Origin: Chrysoperla carnea
Taxonomy: Eukaryota; Arthropoda; Insecta; Neuroptera; Chrysopidae
Length of the DNA stretch: 64,000 bases
Direction: 5' to 3'
Assembly: GCF_905475395.1 (NCBI RefSeq)
Contig: NC_058337.1
Span: 62,764,368-62,828,367, forward strand
Shown here: positions 1-13,495 of the stretch, piece by piece
How positions within the stretch are numbered: position 1 is the first letter of the stretch
Layout of the letters: each line of letters begins with the position of its first letter
The notes under the pieces: generated by a model
Seen by the model: only the letters and a program-made list of their open reading frames with translations
What the model was told of the DNA's origin: nothing
The model's database searches: none
Program-made: the position numbers and the translations under genes

Positions 1-729
1 TGTCGATAAAGTTTATCCTTAAGGAATCATTTTACTCTGAAGGATCATTATAGATCACTTTCCCCCCAAAGCATTTTAATTAATAAAATAAAAAATACGC
101 TTTATTTTCATTTGAACTAAACATTGCAAAATATTTCTGTTCATAGTATGATGCAATTATATACTAAAATACTAAAAGGGATCTCTATATGTATACATTG
201 ATATAATTAACTATTAATTATCTATTTAACAGATATCGAACTTTTAAAGTTATGTTTCATATAACAATTAAAATTTACTGCGTACTTTATAGTTTACATA
301 CTAAAGCTGTTTTCTAAATTTTTTTTAATGTATGTAAAATTTAAGACTAGATGATGCCTTCCCGTTACCTCCACCATTCCAATTTCCATTTCGTATCGTA
401 TTTCATTGTTATATCGAGTTTCGTTCTAATATCAAATAAGTATACATTTAGAGATAGTTCTCTTTATTTTGATCTTGTGGGTTAATACGTAAAATTGCAA
501 ACCTTTGCGATGTACGGGAAGTAAGTAAAAAGTGTTTTCAATAATGCTATTATATTAATATCTGCCCTTTTAAGCACTGAAAAAACAGATAGTACTTAGA
601 GAAGAATGCGAAAATTTATCCAATTGTAGGTGTTACGTAACGCTGCGGGAGGGGCAACCAATTCGGACATATAACTGATAAAAAACGACATAAAACTTAC
701 ATTAAAGGCTCGTTCTTAGAAAAGTACAA

Positions 730-765
730 ATGACTTTTGTTCGAAACATTATTTCGTAAAGTTAA
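730..765 (+). repeat. Small GTCC-repeat family fragment
   Basis: gacttttgttcgaaacatta followed by tttcgtaaa matches the aacttttgtttgaaacattt block of the full copies (26166-26194). Confidence 0.35.
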
Positions 766-1764
766 GTTCGGCAGAAACAGAATGCATAATCGTATTATCA
801 AATTCAATTTCCGATGAGTTTATAAAGTTAATGGAAAAATATTTTCAACAAAATTATTAATAATAATAAATTTTCTTGCATCCTTTACCAGTAACTTATA
901 TGAGCTAGTTATTTCGTAGTTATGTAACACCTACAACCACGTAAAATTTGGTATCCTGCATTAAAAACTAACTATATTTTTAGTGTTCCAAACGGTTGAC
1001 TGTATTGGGCCATTTCATTATTCCATTTTTTTCTTTGATAAAATTTTTCTATAAAAAAACGTGTTAAAAACGCTAACTTACATAGTCGTTTGCTCATTTG
1101 CATGTCTCTCATAATTATTCATTAAATTCCTATATTCATACAATATTGATATGCCTGAATATATATAAATAATTACCCAATTATACAAGAAAACAACAAT
1201 TTTTATTAGATATTATTATATAATATTTCATGGTCAATACCTCACTGCCATCTTCTATAACCATGATTGTATTAAAATGTGATGATCATCCAACGCGGTG
1301 TAATGATTCAGAAAGTCATTTATTGTGTATAAAAATGCATTTACTTTGTTTTTGATAGAATAGATCTTGGATATATCCTTAAACTAGTTTTGATAATATT
1401 ATACGGACCATATATTAAATACACACATAGAAACGAATAATATGAGAAATAACCGTATTAAACTCTTCCTGATAAGACAATTTATGTTTTTTATGTGCAT
1501 AGCTTTTAGCGGCTTTAAATAGTATTTATGTTTAAAATGCACACCAAATGTCTGGCAAATGGCCACTTCCTGTGAAAATGTTTTAACAATTTTCTACACT
1601 CTTTCAAAAATGCTAAAAAGTTAAAAGTTTTATTATGTTTTTGAACTATCCAATATTCCTTTCAGAATTGGATTCATTCTACACTATCTATCAATACCTA
1701 ATCATTGTCTAATACCCCTTCCTCCACTTATATCATGCCAATTAGTTTCATTTGAATTTAGCTT

Positions 1765-1845
1765 AATAAATAAAGATGAAAAAGTAATGATGTGGATAGC
1801 CTCTGTTATATCTGAGAAACGGAAATTAAAACCCGATATCGTTAT
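1765..1845 (+). mobile_element. Decayed copy of the 23.2-kb tRNA-like module
   Basis: aatgatgtggatagcctctg and a following aaattaaaacccga block align with 23187-23250. Several substitutions degrade the A and B boxes. Confidence 0.4.
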
Positions 1846-2191
1846 TAATACTAATACTTTCGTTAATATTTTACTCTTCCATTGCATATCTAGAGTTTAA
1901 AGACCAAAAACGTTATTTTCAAAAAAGACACACAGCTTATAATGTTTTTTTGACAAATTTTTCCCACATGTTCAGTACAAATATATGTATAATCTATGAT
2001 GAATCCTTAATAACAGAAATTTTAATAAACAGAGAAAAATCAATTTTGATAATTAATCTGAATAACTATCAGCAGTTCCAACACTGACGCAAGCAGTTCC
2101 AAGGTATTATTTACGAATGAGTTTGTATTATTCTTACAATAAGAAAAGAATTTTAACTCAGTCAACAAAGTAGCTATGCCTAAATAGGTGC

Positions 2192-2228
2192 CTATGCCTT
2201 TAGGTACAGTACTGGTACCTAAAGCATA
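2192..2228. repeat. Short hairpin
   Basis: ctatgcctttaggtac and gtacctaaagcatag pair over 15 bases with one bulge and a 6-base loop. No neighbouring gene; probably a small palindrome remnant. Confidence 0.55.
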
Positions 2229-2324
2229 GGTATCAGTATTGCAGTTTTTCTTTAAAGGTCTAGTTATCAGATTTAAATTTTTACTTGACTACGAGAAGAG
2301 CTGATAATTTTGTCCAGTATGTAT

Positions 2325-2410
2325 GTATTTATGGTCATCTGAAAGCTTCCAATCTAGTTATTATTATTTGACAAATGAAATATCGTTGGAATCGTCTATC
2401 TCACCCGCTA
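2325..2410 (+). repeat. Diverged piece of the CCCCGAC family
   Basis: ttattatttgacaaatgaaa then tatcgttggaatcgtctatc matches the central block of the 7.2-kb copy. Confidence 0.35.
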
Positions 2411-2734
2411 TGTGAGTATTTACAAAATTTACCAATAATGAATACGTTCAAAATAGTATATCTAGCATAAAAACAAATCATAATAATAATTTCCGATATT
2501 CCTCTCAATATGTGTACTTGCTTCATATGGTACCCATGTTTTTGGATTTTAAAACAATTACAAAATATTAAAAAATAATGTTTTAAAAATTTAATATAAA
2601 AATAGAAAGTACATTTATTAGTAGGTATGTTGAGTTGAATCTATTCAAGAGAATAAATATTATGAGTGGTGTGTGTATTCATAACATTTTATTAAGTATT
2701 AGGAAACTATTTTATTAATTTATTAACAAGTACT

Positions 2735-2741
<7 letters not shown>

Positions 2742-2812
<71 letters not shown>
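2742..2812. repeat. (AT)n microsatellite
   Basis: About 70 bases of alternating A and T, nearly perfect. Length is likely variable and could be affected by assembly. Confidence 0.95.
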
Positions 2813-2815
<3 letters not shown>

Positions 2816-3825
2816 TAAAATGGTGTGTTTAATGAAGCTATACCAGATGAATACAGCTCAAAATAATTGAATTTTGCAAAAATTCCCTCAGTACCTCGCT
2901 TCGTTTGGAAGTTAGGCGGCTTAAAGTTGATTTCTGAAATAGTTCATTGTTACTTAACCCCAGGGCCCAGACGCGAAAAGGATTTAAAAAGTTCAATTTA
3001 GATTCGGTTAATAATGTACTACAAAAATGTTATTTTGGTATGAATCATTAATTCTTATGGTGTACTCTAAATTTGATAATGGAAATTATTTTCAATAAAA
3101 AATATACAATTAAAAATATCGTTTTAGAATTCCAGGCATTCAGTCCCTATTTTAAGATCTCTTACCTCATGACTCTAAAATGCACCTAGGTTTTAATCGA
3201 ATTCTTAACAACTGAAAATATATGAATTTAAAATACCTACTGTTTGTACATTATGGTTTACAATTGAATTAAATTTTTCATACAGTTTGTAAAATAAACC
3301 GTTCTTACCAAGATTATCTTTTTTTTATTACTGAATCTAAATTAAATACCTCTAATCAATTAACGTCTACGTTCTACGCCAATGGAATGATGGAACGAAA
3401 CTTCAATTTTTTCTGTGATTTTTTTATACTATAAAACAGTGACAACAAACCCAATTTTAAGAAGATACTTCAGAACAAATTGTTTTTTAAAAGGCTTTGT
3501 ATACATTAAATCGAATCCTTCGAATGGGCATGTGAGGATTTGAAGTCTAAATCCCAAGAATTAAGCGATTTTATATCTTGACTAATGCTTACAGGTAACG
3601 GCCCTAGAATTGAGTTGAGACCTGCTACTGAATTTTACAGATTGCAGATTAAACCGGGCAAAACTTGAAAATTAAATTTAAAGTGATAAAATAACAAAGA
3701 CGTAAACACATTTTTATATAATACACAAGTTTGTGTTCCGTCTGTCTCTTTCAAACAAAATGTATTTTTGCAAGAAGTTTCTATTATTATTCAAAGAATC
3801 AACGTCACTTCTATTCTATCTCTTT

Positions 3826-4444
3826 TTAACCGACTTCAAGCAAAAATTAGGAGGTTATCAATTCGACTGTATTTTTTTATGTGTGTTACCTCACAACTTT
3901 TGACTGGGTAAACCGATTTTGATGATTTTTTTCTATTTGAAAGCTAGTGCTTCCCGTGTGGTCCCGTTTCATTTTGGTCAAACTCTGACCACGGCATCCA
4001 TGAGAAAACCATAAAAGTCTTAAATTTGCATTAAGTATGTACGACAAGAGGACGAATAACTCAATATCACGCTAACCGATTTCGATTATTCTTTTTTTAG
4101 TGACAAATTAGTTAGTGTAAGTACTTCAAATTTACTAAAAATCACTAAATAAAAAAAACTTTTAACCGACTTTAAAAGAAAAACTTTTACAAAAAAAATT
4201 AACATGCTCTAAAAATTAAAAAAAAAAAAATAACGATAGTATAATGTAGTTCAAATTATGGTTGTTTTTGGAGTCGGTGTCAGCCAAACTAATGTAGCAA
4301 ACTGTTCAGTCAGAATTGTTTCCTTGGCTGACACCGACTCCAAAAATAACAATAATTTTAACTACATTATATTATCGTTATTTTTTTACTTTTTGGTGCA
4401 TATTAATTTGTTTTGGAAAAGTTTTCCTTTTGAAGTCGGTTTTC
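3826..4444. mobile_element. Foldback element bounded by AACCGACTTCAA
   Basis: Outer ends are aaccgacttcaag (3828) and the reverse complement ttgaagtcggtttt (about 4430-4443). A third end-like copy (aaccgactttaaaag) lies at 4162. The right half is a hairpin with arms 4231-4287 and 4324-4380, about 57 bases each and only a few mismatches. The left part (gaggttatcaattcgactgt, then a tgtgttacctcac block) is a repeat type I have seen in several insect orders. Two overlapping short ORFs here are by-products of the hairpin. Confidence 0.65.
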
Positions 4445-5616
4445 TTTTTGAAAGTTTTTTTGATTTGGCTAAGGAGTCAAAGGAGCGAAGGTTTTATATA
4501 TTCATATTCTGCGTATTATTCTAGAGATTTTCAAAAATCAACTTCACTATTCGACACGTAATAAAAAGAATTTAACTGTCAACCCTTATTTTCGGGCCAA
4601 ATATGTTCTACCCTGAAATTTGCTCACAAAAATCTGAATTTACCGGCAACATGGTTGAAAATATAACAGCAAAAGATAAATTTCTGTTAAAAATAACTTT
4701 TTTCAAAATTATTACCTGCTCGTTGTAATTTTAAATCAAAATTAATTTCATATTTAAATAACTACAATGATAATTATTCATTAAAGAAGGTATAGGTACT
4801 TATTAACTTTCTTTTAACAAGGCAATTTTCGAAAATAATATTTTATTTTGTAAAAGGTATACTTAAATAATATTTAACTGTTATTTTAATAAATTCACTT
4901 TCAATTGATTAATATCACACTGCCACATACAAAATTTCATTCACATTTAAGGTGATATTATTAAGACATTAAAGCATAAAAATGGTAACTATAATTTTAG
5001 GAATGTTATTGTATCTCCAATACCGACAATTCTTTTCACATTTTTAACTATTACAGGATACATAGTTTAATAATTTTAAAATAAAAGTTTTTTAGTTGGG
5101 TCTATGAAGACTATTGCTTTGAGTCATTTAATTAAAGCAGTTGAATAAATTATTAAGTTAATTCAACAAAAATCTATTTCAACACAAAAAAAAGATAGGA
5201 TTTGGTATAATTCAATTTGTTTTTAAATTCAGGTGTTTAAATTATTTTTAACTATATCAATTGTTTGTAAACTGAGTCTCATCAAATGAAAGGATTGGCT
5301 GAGTGGATCATACCAATTAATGTGATAAAACAGTTAACTTTAGGAAAGGAAGACCAATTTAATGGAATGGATGGATTTAATGGAATTAATGGATGGAACG
5401 GTGATGGATTTATAATAAGACACAATACAATAGAGTTTATAATAAGGCACACCAAGTTTGATTGTTTTAAACTGTTCAACAGAAAGATCTTTTTAACAAA
5501 ATTTCTAAAATTTGAAAAATTTTATTTTGAATAAAAAGCCAATGTAAAACGAAAAACTAAAGCACCATTTGATAAAAAACATAGGCCAAAAGTTAAATCC
5601 GGCTCTGAATGCAGAT
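4445..5616. other. No gene seen
   Basis: A short ggatggatttaatggaatta patch near 5365 is weakly repetitive; nothing else stands out. Confidence 0.55.
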
Positions 5617-6056
5617 CCCTATATATTATTAATGTAAAAGTAAGGATGTTTGTTTGTTTGTTTGCTATGCTTTTACGCAACAATTACCAAACGGAGTAGA
5701 TTGAATCTGTACAATAACATAGTTCATACATCAGAATAACACATGAGCTATAATTTATAAAGATATATATATTTTTTTTAAATTAAAAAAATTAAATTTA
5801 ATCTGACATTTTACTGCTCGGTCTATGATCATCACTTTGAACCATTAATTGAAGATTTCTGTAAAAGTTTAGAATAGTAAAATTCAAACAATTCATGGCC
5901 ATCATTTCTGATATACTTTTCTGATATACTCTGCCTATATTTTAGCTATGTAAACCAATCCCTGCTAATATTATGGAAGGAGGGTAAGTGAGATCAAGAG
6001 GGGTGGATATTATTAGGCGGTGGTTTTTACTTTTAAGTCCAGTGAAGCGGCACCAC
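5617..6056 (+). mobile_element. Non-autonomous element with TTTGTTTG head and CGCTAGT end
   Basis: Starts with a taaggatgtttgtttgtttg motif followed by a pattern (cgcaacaattaccaaacgga) I associate with a common insect interspersed repeat. It ends with gtgaagcggcaccacgctag then t. The CTAGT end would fit a Helitron-derived element. No coding capacity. Confidence 0.45.
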
Positions 6057-6539
6057 GCTAGTATATTTATAAATAAAAATTGCTACTTGTCAAAATTGAT
6101 AAAAATAATATAAACACTATATAGTACTATTGGATGTTTCGGATAAATTTAACTAAGTGAGAAACTATTTTTTAATATTATGCACTGATTTGTTCTTCCA
6201 CTAATAGAATATAACTGAGCATTAAGGCAAAATGCGACAATAGTTCCGATAATTCATGAAATAGTGCCTAGAATTAATTTTTCTGCTTAAAATGTTTTTC
6301 AAAATAAACTGAATCTACATACAAATTACTTTTAAAGGAGTTTTTTTTTTTTAATATTATACTGCGTGTTTAACTACTATGGTCATATACGCAGTATCAG
6401 CAGGAATGATGTTGTTCTCTTAGGTGTGGTTAGTAACTTTTCTTTTCATTGATTATAGCTGATGTAGAAGTTTGGTGTTTCGCAGGAAATTGTGGAGTTT
6501 TTGAATTTCTCGTTGGTCGTTTCCGAGTGTAATTGTCAA

Positions 6540-6720
6540 GTCGGAGGAAATTCTGCTGGAAATTGTCATTGCTCTGTATTTAATGCATTGGAATAGATGC
6601 TCTACTGTGAGTTCTGTATTGCAATGGCTGCAGATTGGTGGAGAAGATTTGTTCTAGATGTGAGAATGGGTTATTTTGGTGTGCCCTATTCGAAGTCTTG
6701 TCAGAGCTACTAAAGAAGGA
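6540..6720 (-). pseudogene. 3' end of a non-LTR retrotransposon ORF2, decayed
   Basis: Read on the minus strand, this gives LTRLRIGHTKITHSHI, a stop, then SPPICSHCNTELTVEHLF followed by QC. This is the usual end of the RNase H/zinc-knuckle region of I- or Jockey-type elements (RLRIGHT, then a C-x2-C ... EH ... C knuckle). There is an in-frame stop and no longer frame. It is a short 3' fragment, as 5'-truncated LINE copies usually are. Confidence 0.7.
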
Positions 6721-7174
6721 GTTTGGAATTAGTTTTTAATATTTAATTATTAAGTATTTTAAATTATAAATGTTGATCGCACAAAAAATTCTAGGGTTTG
6801 TTAAAAATGTTGGAACTGGATATTTGATTTTTAAATTTGAGCCTTCTCCCCATTCCAGCCCTTTAATCGATTAAATATCGATGCTTAAAGAGTCGTATTC
6901 TATATACTAATACGTACGAATTGGTTATTATATCTACAAATGAAATATTAGTAATTATTTTCTTCACTATTTATTGACTATTTACGGTAAGTTTCTCACT
7001 ATTTATTGACTTATCAGCCAGCAGCGGATACGTACAACCGATTAAGTTTATAGACCAACAACTTAAAAAATATAGCCTGACAAAAGTTTGAAAGATATAT
7101 TGAGTAAAGAATGGGGTCCATAGATAAAATAATAGTAATAGGGTCCATTAAATCGTAACCTTAGAATATGAGAC

Positions 7175-7445
7175 GAACATTTATTTTTTACCCCGACTAT
7201 ACCATGGCGAGGGTTATATGGTTAGACCGGTATGAATGTTCACCTGTTCTCTCGTATCTTCCCAACTACTAATCATAATTTGACAAATGAGGTATCGTTA
7301 AAAGTGTCTTGTTTGTTCGCTGGTTATGTTATAAGCTACAAAAGGGCGTCACATTAAATTTAATATGGACATAAAGTTATGATCGAAAAACAAATTTCGA
7401 TTTGATGATACCGTGTTAAGCATCTGTTTAGCAAATTCGTTTTAC
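7175..7445 (+). repeat. Interspersed repeat, CCCCGAC...ACAAATGAGGTATCG family
   Basis: accccgac, then aatcataatttgacaaatga and ggtatcgtt, a gttatgt block, ttaaatttaatatg and accgtgttaa occur in the same order, reversed, at 19297-19480. A shorter relative is at 2325-2410. Non-coding. Confidence 0.55.
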
Positions 7446-8065
7446 AACACTTTATAATCTGGATTTGTTATATTTTATATTTGTATATTATAGTTTCCTT
7501 TTTGAGTTTGATCACTCAGAATTATATGCCATATCTACATTTTTTGTAAACGACAGTATTTAATCCTTAAGAATATAATGACGGTGTTCTTTAATAAAAA
7601 AAAATCATTGTCAATTCCTAACAAGGTGATTCAACAAACTTGACTGAAATCATTTAACCTTATATAGTCATCGGTCAAACCCACGGCTCTTTCTCTCTGT
7701 ATTAAAAACAAAAGAACTTTCAATTTATTTGTTTAAAAATATGTTCTTCAATCGAGTGAATGATTTGAAATGATTGTTCATTTCTAGGGCAGAAAAATTC
7801 ACTTCTCAATCATCACGACATAACAATACATTTCAATCATATTCAAAATATATGGATCATAACATGCATGCACATTCTGAAAAAACTTTTACATTATTCT
7901 TAAATATAAATGTTTATAAAATTATACAAATATAATAATTTCACGCAAAGTTGATTCCTCAAACCAAATCATCGATTCCTACAATAATACAATAATATAT
8001 AGCGACTTCCAAATTCTAGATTCAAATCGCAAAACGCGATGTAAAGCTGTTTTTTGCCATGTTAT

Positions 8066-8225
8066 TTGGATCCCTTAGGGAAGTGTGAAACTTCATTTTG
8101 CAGACAAAAAAAAAGTTGTGCTCCAAGTTTTCGAACTTTTTTCACTCTTTCACCTATTACGTAGGTAATACAATTTTTTTTTTTTATTGCAAAACGCATT
8201 TTCACACTTCACTAAAGGGCTCAAA
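8066..8225. mobile_element. Short MITE-like inverted repeat
   Basis: ggatcccttagggaagtgtg at the left and the reverse-complement-like cacacttcactaaagggctc at the right, about 160 bases apart. The interior is T-rich with no coding capacity. Confidence 0.55.
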
Positions 8226-9438
8226 TAATATACCAAAAAAGCTACTTTGCATCGCTTTCCGGCTGCCATTTGAAGTAGTTTTTGAAGTATTTTCTAGAAA
8301 TCTTCTTTTTTTCTTTTTTTTTTCAAAAATTTTACATAATGCTCACTAGTTGAAGCTACCTAGAAACTTTCATTTCTCTATCTTATATATTTTTGGAGAA
8401 AATTGACTCCAAAGTTTTGCCCTAATTTAATCCCTCCAGAGTTAAACCCCTCTAAAAGTTGTTTACGTTTTTACAAGGAATTTCTTTACATTTAAACCTT
8501 TGTTCTATTTCTAACGGTTCAACATAAGCTAAACTTAAAATTAAAAAATGTAAAGAGGTGAAAGTTGGCTTCAATTGTTTCAAATTTAATATACATTCAA
8601 AATGTTAGTAGCAACGTATGTCAAAAGCTGATAGTTATTGAATTAAACTGCCAACTGACTGAATTTTGCTGTATTTCACGGAATGTGTAGGTAGCACATT
8701 TTTTTTTTTTTTGCTTGGAAAACGTAGTTTTACGTCGCGTTTCGTGATTTTATTTTATTTTATTTATTTTTTTTTTTTTGTAAGATTTTAATGGCGGATA
8801 TATAAACATTGCACCATAGCAAGTATACATTACATTGTAATAACTAAGGATGAATGGTAAGTGTTAACAGCTAAATGAAGAAAGCTAAAACTTAATAAAG
8901 AAAGAAAAAAATATGAACTTAATTCCTTATTGTTTGTGAAATTATTCATAAAATTATATATTTTTAAACAATTAATTATCCAAGCAAAGTTTTTGAAGAT
9001 ATTTCGTTAAAAAAAGTGTTTTAATATATTAAATTTTTAACGATATTTATAGAGATAATGATCATTTATTTATGACTGTTTATTATTATAAAAAAACTTA
9101 GGACTTCCAAAAATTGACCACTTTTATTAAGAAAAGGAATAGAAAAAAAATTGTAATGGGTAATCGTATATTTTTACGGATTCTTTTCAAAAGTGGGCTT
9201 CAGACCTTTAAATTCTTCAAATTTTGACTTAAAAAGTTAATTCATACAGCGTGCTTTCTTGTTCTTGTTAGGGTTCCAGACACGTGGGTAAAAAATTCAA
9301 AAGATTTTAATCTTAATTACCTTTTCGTCCGACTGTCAAAGAGTGGTTAGGTTTACGAGCGTATCAACAATTAAAAAAAAGCTAACCAAACCTATTGAGT
9401 AGGATATCAAAATTAAGGAAATTAAAAGAGGATTACAA

Positions 9439-9441
<3 letters not shown>

Positions 9442-9513
<72 letters not shown>
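9442..9513. repeat. (AT)n microsatellite
   Basis: About 72 bases of perfect alternating A and T. Confidence 0.95.
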
Positions 9514-9515
<2 letters not shown>

Positions 9516-9604
9516 TTATATGTTTCTAGTTTAATTAAAAATAATTAGTTGGTTTTAAAAGTTTTATTGTAATAATATAAGAGAGTTTTTTTAGTGCTGT
9601 AACA

Positions 9605-9882
9605 CTAAAAAGTCTAAAATAAAATTAATAATTTAAAAAATCAAAACATCCTACTGTGTTAAATAAAATCTGAAAAGAATCAAACAGTTCCAGTAGTTTA
9701 TATAGCGACTTTAACAGTCGGGGCCCACTAAAATCTCGACCAGCTCAAATATTCCCAATAATAGGCCACGGCTGTTAAAGTTGCTATGTGAGCTATTGGA
9801 CTTGTTTCTTTCTTTTCAGATTTTATTAAACACAGGATTTTTTATTTTTTAAGTTATTTAATTTATTAAGGCTTAAAAAGTT
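9605..9882. mobile_element. Foldback element, about 280 bases
   Basis: Two long arms pair across a centre near 9740: tctgaaaagaatcaaacag against the reverse of gtttctttcttttcaga, and tagcgactttaacagtcggg against the reverse of cggctgttaaagttgctat. Arms are over 100 bases with gaps. No ORF. Confidence 0.65.
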
Positions 9883-12739
9883 ATTCTGATTTTACAAGCA
9901 TCACTCAAGAGTCAATACTCCATGAAACTGCTATGATAATAAATTTTATATTTAAAACAGGTTTTTGTTTCAACTATTATAAAAATGTGGATAATATACC
10001 TCTACATTTTATAGTATATTTGATTTGGTAACATTCAAATATCAACATATCTATAATATAATAAAAAATAAACATTCTATCTACTTCATTAGATTAGAAT
10101 TAAAAAACCTACTTAAAAAATAATAATTTGAAATTCTTTAAAAAAAAAAAAAAAAAAAATTAAAAAAAAAAACATAATATTTTGTAATATCAAAATGTTA
10201 CTTTATTCAACTTCCATATACAAATATTTTGAAGGTCGATATACTTAATAACAGTGCGTGCACGCATAATAAAGATGCAGGTATACGCACTTTGATACCT
10301 ATTAAAACCGCGGGGATTGCTATTTGACTCATTCAAACCATGAAGATAATGAACAAGCAATTAATTTAATTTTTACAAAAAATAATATAATTTCTATATA
10401 AATTTTTAAGTAAATTATCTAACATGTAATGGATATGACCTATAGAGCTTGGAAAATAATTACAGTGAAATTGTTTTATATAAAACTTAAATATAGGTAA
10501 GAAAGTTAATGAAAATATTGAGTATAAGGCCAGTCTTTTAATTGTACGCTTGACAAAGTTTCTCTTAAGTATCTACATCTACAAAGTTATTTTATTTCTA
10601 CACATTTTCATGTATATAAAAAATACATTTTTCAGAAGTTTAAAGAAGTGTTATTTACAAAATTTAAAAAACCTCGATAATTTTTTCGGGTGCGAAACTC
10701 TAACCTCTAATTTCGCATTTGAAGCATATCTAAGAACGCTCTCTATTAAATTATCTTTTTCTTTAAAGCCTTTTCCAAGATGCGCCAAAGAATATAAAAT
10801 TTAATTTTTAATTTTTAATTTTGAAGAATATAAAATCGATTTTTTATAAAAGCAGAGAGCAGTTGATTTCTCTATCAAAATAGTGCCGAATATTATTAAT
10901 CTTAAAGATATTCGAGAATAGTAGAACCTAGTTTTATGCTATCAATTGTTTTAATCGACCTATTTAATTTGCTACGTTACCCTTTCAACAATTTGTTCAA
11001 ATTGAAACCGTTTAAACAATTCGTTAAAAAAATCATTTAAAAAAAACGATCAAACAATAATTGAACTAAAAGCATCTCTATGATATGCAGTTTAAACCAA
11101 CAAACAATTGTAGATACATCTCGGTAATAATTTCAATGCTTCATATCAAATTGAATCTCGTAGCAAAAACGTACACAGTAACACTTATTAGTGTTGATGG
11201 CAGTCTGTACAACATACATATGCTAATGTAAATACTTACATTAGAATTTATATAATTTGAATATCAAGTACCTAGAATTATCTATATATTCTACCTACCT
11301 TATATTATTATCCATTCAAGAGAAATGCAACTTGCTAGCAAGCTAACTCTGTAACAAGATTTCCTTCATATGGAAAATCATCCTCGGGAAATATCATTTG
11401 CAACAAAACTATCTTTTGTCTTTGTATTTCATTAAACGTAAATGATAAGTGTAAACATTTAGATTATCATAAGGAATATACAGTGAAAACACTTTATTCG
11501 ATGGGTAATACTCTTTCCAGACAACTGTTGTTATGTGCATAAATGGGCTACACATATGCTACACATGCGTGGACAAAAACTGACGAATTAAAAAATAATG
11601 AAATCGTTAGTACAAAACTCTCCATTTTTTGTGCGTTTAATCAATTGCATAAGCTAATTATTGTGGCAAAATTCACAGAAACGTAAATGTATACATATAC
11701 ACATAAAAATACTGGGTCACGATCTAATAATTTTGAAGTGCATTTCTTTAGATTGCAGTTTTGGGGTACAACATACTATCACATCTTTAGTTTCCATACT
11801 TTTACCAAAATGATTATTAGTTTTCATTTGTAAGGTCACTCAGACATCAACAAATACAGGAATTTTCATTAATATAATTAAGTTAAATAGTTAAGAAAAT
11901 TAGAGAATTTTTAAAAGTATCCGCAAAATCTAATAAAAATTAGGACAAAATAAAATTTAGGAAAATTTTTGAAAAAAAAAATAAAAATTTTCGCCAAAAT
12001 ACTGAACGTCTTCCCAGTGATTGATGCACAAAAATTGCTAAAGATAATAAATTGAATTGTTATACTTTAAGTAAATTATAAACGGTAGAGTTATAAACTA
12101 TAATATAATATTTAAATTATGTTTCTTATGGTTGTCCATAAAAAAAGGTTTTACTATATATGAAAATATTTGTTTTTGTGTTTATTTAGTAAATTATAGG
12201 TAAATATTTATATGGAAGTGAAAAGTATTTTAATTTTTTGTAAAAAAAAAAAAAAAAAAAAAAAACAATGAAATAATGTTTAAATTAATATTAACTCCAA
12301 TTACAACAGTTTGTTTTGCACCACAATATGTGAAAATAATTATACAATCATTTTAATATGCAAATATCATTCAGGTTTAATAGTCCAATTGTTTGGTAAT
12401 TAATTGAAATAATTTTCCATTTTAATCGATAGTATGCTGGGTATTTAATGAATAAAACTTTATCCATATTTATTCTTTCCAATCTGAATATATAAATATG
12501 TCGAAGGCCTGCCCATCTTATTCGAGTATCCTGATCTGAGTGAGGGTGTAGTTGTCCATAGACACCGAGATTGGATATTCGATTCCGCGTCCCGACTGTC
12601 CCATAATAACATGGCCATATTTTAATAATAACATGTGAACAATTGATGTTATCATAGGAAAATAATAATTTTTTTTATACAATGATATGGCATCAATTAT
12701 TCACAAGGAGCAAAAAGGCATTGTGAGTCATTTCACCTT

Positions 12740-13495
12740 TAACAAAAGAAGAGTGGTCTCAAAACTACTTCATTTGCAAACCCCTGCTTTTGGAACGATG
12801 TTTAAGAGCAATTCAGTGCCACAAATAAGATTTTGCTGATCCCGAAAATGATTTTTGAATCTGCGATCCGTGCATTCAAATCATTGAAATCATTCATTAA
12901 ACCCAAAAGAGATGATTTTGATAAATTTGAGAAAACACCTAAAGAAATATGTCATACTGACAATACGTAACATGACTCACAAGAGTAAGTAATGTGCGCT
13001 TGAATACACTGGATTACATGAAAGCACAAGACGCAAATCTGCCACCAAAAGAAAAATTCAAAATATCCAGTTTTATCCCAGTGATCTACAAGGCTTGCGT
13101 TTCCCTTACTGAAAGATTACATGCATGTGGAGTTGTACGTTCAAGATTTGGTTTTTTCAACAACACAGAGAAAATGTATGCTTCAATTTGTAGACTGCAG
13201 CAGAGGCATCAGTGAAAGTGTACAAAGATAATGTGGAATCAGGTCTGGTTAAGGAGCTGGTTCCATTTTGTCATTCTCAATCTATGAAGCTATTTTACTA
13301 CCACATTCTTTAATATCAAAATGTCAGAGCTACATTCCCAAACATTGAAATTCACTGAGAATGTATTTGGTTGAAATGGTATCAAATTCCACTGGAGAAC
13401 GCTCATTTTCAAAAATAAAAAAAATAAAAAATATAAAAATTGATTTACTCCACAAACCGGAATTCACCAAAATAATTAACGATTTTTCATCGACT
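12740..13495 (+). pseudogene. Decayed hAT/ZMYM1-like transposase fragment
   Basis: Several frames together spell a degraded hAT-superfamily transposase of the kind annotated as zinc finger MYM-type protein 1-like. In order they read SFIKPKRDDFDKFEK (about 12890), a middle stretch with ERLHACGVVRSRFGFF (about 13110-13165), FPNIEI (about 13335) and, after a frameshift, LRMYLVEMVSNSTGERSFSK (about 13354-13413). The GERSFSKIKKIK block resembles the C-terminal dimerisation segment of that family. In-frame stops (for example after the CHTDNT stretch near 12968 and at the TGA at 13213) and at least one frameshift make it non-functional. The longest remaining frame is 73 codons. No terminal inverted repeats were found. 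Confidence 0.7.

Larger units (their letters stand above)
1..3825. other. No gene seen
   Basis: AT-rich sequence with only short chance frames. It holds small repeat pieces (730-765, 1765-1845, 2325-2410), a hairpin at 2192-2228 and the AT microsatellite. Confidence 0.6.
6721..12739. other. No gene seen; scattered repeats
   Basis: Contains the 7.2-kb repeat, the 8.07-kb and 9.6-kb foldbacks, an AT microsatellite and A-runs near 10140 and 12240. No frame longer than 84 codons and no splice-compatible coding blocks recognised. Confidence 0.55.

Noticed and set aside
4258..4561. Two overlapping 81-88-codon plus frames as small genes
   Set aside because: They fall on the hairpin and its T-rich flank; both exist only because of the inverted repeat.
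12500..12600. Possible SINE with a B box (attcgattcc)
   Set aside because: No second copy in the window and no convincing A box.
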